From assembly GCA_964614525.1 (NCBI GenBank), contig CAZTPA010000006.1, positions 1-64,000 on the forward strand: 64,000 bases of DNA, given 5' to 3'. The notes below the pieces were generated by a model that did no database searches, was not told where the DNA came from, and worked only from the letters and a program-made list of their open reading frames with translations. The position numbers and the translations under genes were made by a program. Below, piece by piece: positions 62,338 to 64,000 of this stretch (its first letter is position 1; every line of letters begins with the position of its first letter). This DNA comes from PWND01 sp964614525. Lineage in GTDB: Bacteria; Bacteroidota; Bacteroidia; Bacteroidales; UBA7960.

Positions 62338-63111
62338 TTATTCATCATATAATTTCCCAATAGCAATTTGAGCACCAATACCATAAAAAACAGGAACATG
62401 TTTCCAGGAGTTTGGGTTTTGTTCATATATAGGATATGACAATCCTACAGAAGTAACAAATCTCACTCTTTTACTTCCAAATTTAAATGAAAGAGCAGGT
62501 TCAGCCAGATATTTATATTCTCCAAAAATACTTACGGATGAAAGTCTTAATGCTAAATTGCGCTCAACTCTCATCTTTCCAAAATATATTGTATTGCCGA
62601 CTGCAGACTGTACAAAGTATTTATAAATTACACCGCTTTGAAGATCCACTCCGGGATCATAATCATCAGAATATATAGCAGCAAAAGTGTCATAATACTG
62701 TGGTATATTACCTAATCCTGCACCACCATAAACTTCAAAACTCTTATCTTCGAGAAAAGTCCCAAAATAGCCAAGTCCCAGTTCACCATGATAAAGCAGC
62801 GGCTTTAAATATAATGAATGAGGCCTTGAAAAAATAAATTCAGTTTCTGTCCAGTCAAGGGCAAGACTATTATACAGGCCACCATTAACTATAACTCCAA
62901 TATTATCTGTAACGGCTAAAGCTGTTTGAAAATCAAAATTCATATCATGATCAAGATATGCTGAAAATTGGGTTTCTCCTTGCTGAGAAAGCATAGGTGT
63001 ATTTATAGGTACAGGCCGATACAACACATTGCAAGAAGACAAAAAGATAATTGAAAAGAAAAACGAAAGAATTAAAACTCTTTGCAATGAAATTCTAATA
63101 TTATTTTTCAT
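62338..63111 (-). CDS. Hypothetical lipoprotein with beta-barrel-like strands
   Basis: The 257-residue protein has a lipoprotein signal peptide (lipobox LSSC, Cys27). The mature part is rich in aromatic residues and Gly in alternating strands (FSAYLDHDMNFDFQTALAV, IGVIVNGGLYNS, ELGLGYFG, VRFVTSVGLSYPIY, FYGIGAQIAIGKL), as in outer-membrane barrels or porin-like lipoproteins of Bacteroidota. I do not recognise a family name. It faces ssb and is probably transcribed alone. Confidence 0.65.
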   Translation of the reverse strand: MKNNIRISLQRVLILSFFFSIIFLSSCNVLYRPVPINTPMLSQQGETQFSAYLDHDMNFDFQTALAVTDNIGVIVNGGLYNSLALDWTETEFIFSRPHSLYLKPLLYHGELGLGYFGTFLEDKSFEVYGGAGLGNIPQYYDTFAAIYSDDYDPGVDLQSGVIYKYFVQSAVGNTIYFGKMRVERNLALRLSSVSIFGEYKYLAEPALSFKFGSKRVRFVTSVGLSYPIYEQNPNSWKHVPVFYGIGAQIAIGKLYDE

Positions 63112-63482
63112 TTTTAATGTTTTTAATTAATTAATAAAACGAATAACACTTTCATTAAGAATCATTTGCATTAGAAAAAATTGCAAACTTTATTTTTATC
63201 TATATTCTGGTTAATTCCGTGTATATTTTTTAGCTTTATATTTTATTATAATAAAAACATTGCAAAACAAATGATAATATTTTAATTAAACAAGAAATAT
63301 AAACTTTATTTTTACATCTTCTTATTTAAACGATTTTTTATACCTGCTTATCAGTCATTTGTCTCAATTGTATTTTAACAATTACTTTTGTTTTAAAATT
63401 TCTAACTTAAATATCCTATGGTATTTGTCTTTAAAGTATAAAAAAGTGGTTAAATTTATACCTTAATTATTTGTATAAAAAA
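63112..63482. other. Divergent intergenic region before the metallophosphoesterase gene
   Basis: A 371-base AT-rich gap upstream of two divergent genes. It must carry both promoters, but no element fits the TAnnTTTG consensus well enough to call. No small gene or fold was seen. Confidence 0.5.
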
Positions 63483-64000
63483 ATGAAAATTGCGTTCATT
63501 TCTGACATCCATGAAGACATTAAAAGCTTAACACGCGCTATGCGTTTGATAGAGAAAAGCGCTTGTGATGAAATTGTTTGCCTGGGAGACATAATAGGCT
63601 TCAGCGTTCCTTTTTACAAATATCTTAACACGCGGGATGCAAATGCATGCATAAAGCTTATATCAGAAAATACAAAATACACAGTAGCTGGCAATCATGA
63701 GCATTTTGCTCTAAGAAAAATCCCAATGAGTACAAACGGAATAGATATTCCAGCCAACTGGTATGAGCTTACATTTGAAGAGCGAAAACAAACAACCGAT
63801 AATAAAGTATGGCTATATGAAGACAATGAACTTTCTCCGCTTTTAAATGATTTTTCAAAAAACTGGCTACTTAATCTTCCTGAATATACAACTATTAAAA
63901 TAGATGAAATAAGAGTCTTGCTAAGTCATTATATCTTTCCGGACAATACAGGCTTCACCAAACACTTCATTAATACAATGACAGAATTCCGGAATCATTT
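63483..64000 (+). CDS. Calcineurin-like metallophosphoesterase, cut by the right edge
   Basis: The first 172 codons are present. The metal-binding motifs of the superfamily are clear: SDIHED (Asp8, His10), LGDIIG (Asp36) and AGNHEH (Asn71, His72), then LSHYIF as the likely fourth motif near residue 155. These bind two metal ions and hydrolyse phosphate esters. It resembles YfcE/PrpE-like cytoplasmic phosphoesterases in its start, but the substrate is unknown and the C-terminus lies outside the window. Confidence 0.85.
   Translation, partial: MKIAFISDIHEDIKSLTRAMRLIEKSACDEIVCLGDIIGFSVPFYKYLNTRDANACIKLISENTKYTVAGNHEHFALRKIPMSTNGIDIPANWYELTFEERKQTTDNKVWLYEDNELSPLLNDFSKNWLLNLPEYTTIKIDEIRVLLSHYIFPDNTGFTKHFINTMTEFRNH

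Noticed and set aside
1..64000. CRISPR array, prophage, transposase, restriction or toxin-antitoxin system
   Set aside because: No regularly spaced direct repeats and no proteins of these classes were seen in any frame; the gene content is core-genome in character.

Overview
The window is 64 kb of AT-rich chromosome from a member of the Bacteroidota, most likely a Bacteroidales-type anaerobe or facultative anaerobe. Several things point there. Clean promoters have the Bacteroidota form TTTG/TTG, about 20 bases, then TAnnTTTG, and start codons mostly lack Shine-Dalgarno sequences. The gene families are also typical: an RprX/RprY-like two-component pair, a three-gene FrdCAB/SdhCAB complex, a TonB-dependent receptor paired with a DUF4249 lipoprotein, a SiaB-family kinase, an MPSGKKRK-type 29-residue ribosomal-type protein between HU and RNase G, and lpxK for lipid A. 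No species can be named from the sequence alone.

Layout. 1-3.5 kb: partial tRNA-Glu, a TPR/OmpA-like lipoprotein, deoxynucleoside kinase and folK. 3.7-10.1 kb: SppA, a radical SAM protein with a Tat-like leader tail-to-tail with a YjbQ-family gene, a 0.7 kb gene-poor stretch with a strong hairpin, a DoxX/MauE-like membrane protein, a DUF1573 protein and an ArsR regulator. 10.4-17.3 kb: sdhCAB, an M24 aminopeptidase and a double ABC ATPase. 17.4-29.8 kb: a lipoprotein, a TonB-domain protein, queD, the sensor kinase/response regulator with xseAB, a SPOR protein, fbaA, a coiled-coil lipoprotein, asnS, rpoN and a PAP2-like membrane protein. 29.9-37.7 kb: outer-membrane barrel, DUF4249/TonB receptor pair, siaB, recG and tonB. 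37.8-44.9 kb: gcvH-vanZ and a complete suf operon (sufB-C-D-S-membrane gene-E-T). 45.1-54 kb: proS, a Tyr/Gly- and Ser/Arg-rich lipoprotein, an OmpP1/FadL-like barrel, the zinc-ribbon/Nif3 pair, lpxK and a ZIP transporter. 54-64 kb: class II ribonucleotide reductase, a YhbP-family protein, prfB with its programmed frameshift, recX, RNase G, the 29-residue protein, HU, ssb, a lipoprotein and the start of a metallophosphoesterase.

Functionally this is core genome: translation (asnS, proS, prfB, tRNA-Glu), Fe-S assembly feeding the Fe-S enzymes here (SdhB, the radical SAM protein), anaerobic respiration, DNA repair (recG, xseAB, recX, ssb) and envelope biogenesis or nutrient uptake. I saw no prophage, transposase, CRISPR array, restriction or defence island. 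I also found no locus I can defend as a new multi-gene system. The observations most worth checking are small: the SD-bearing frameshift in prfB, the Tat-like leader on a radical SAM enzyme, the 29-residue gene, a dispersed inverted-repeat family in 3' intergenic regions, a hairpin followed by an A/C-rich leader, and the low-complexity lipoprotein.
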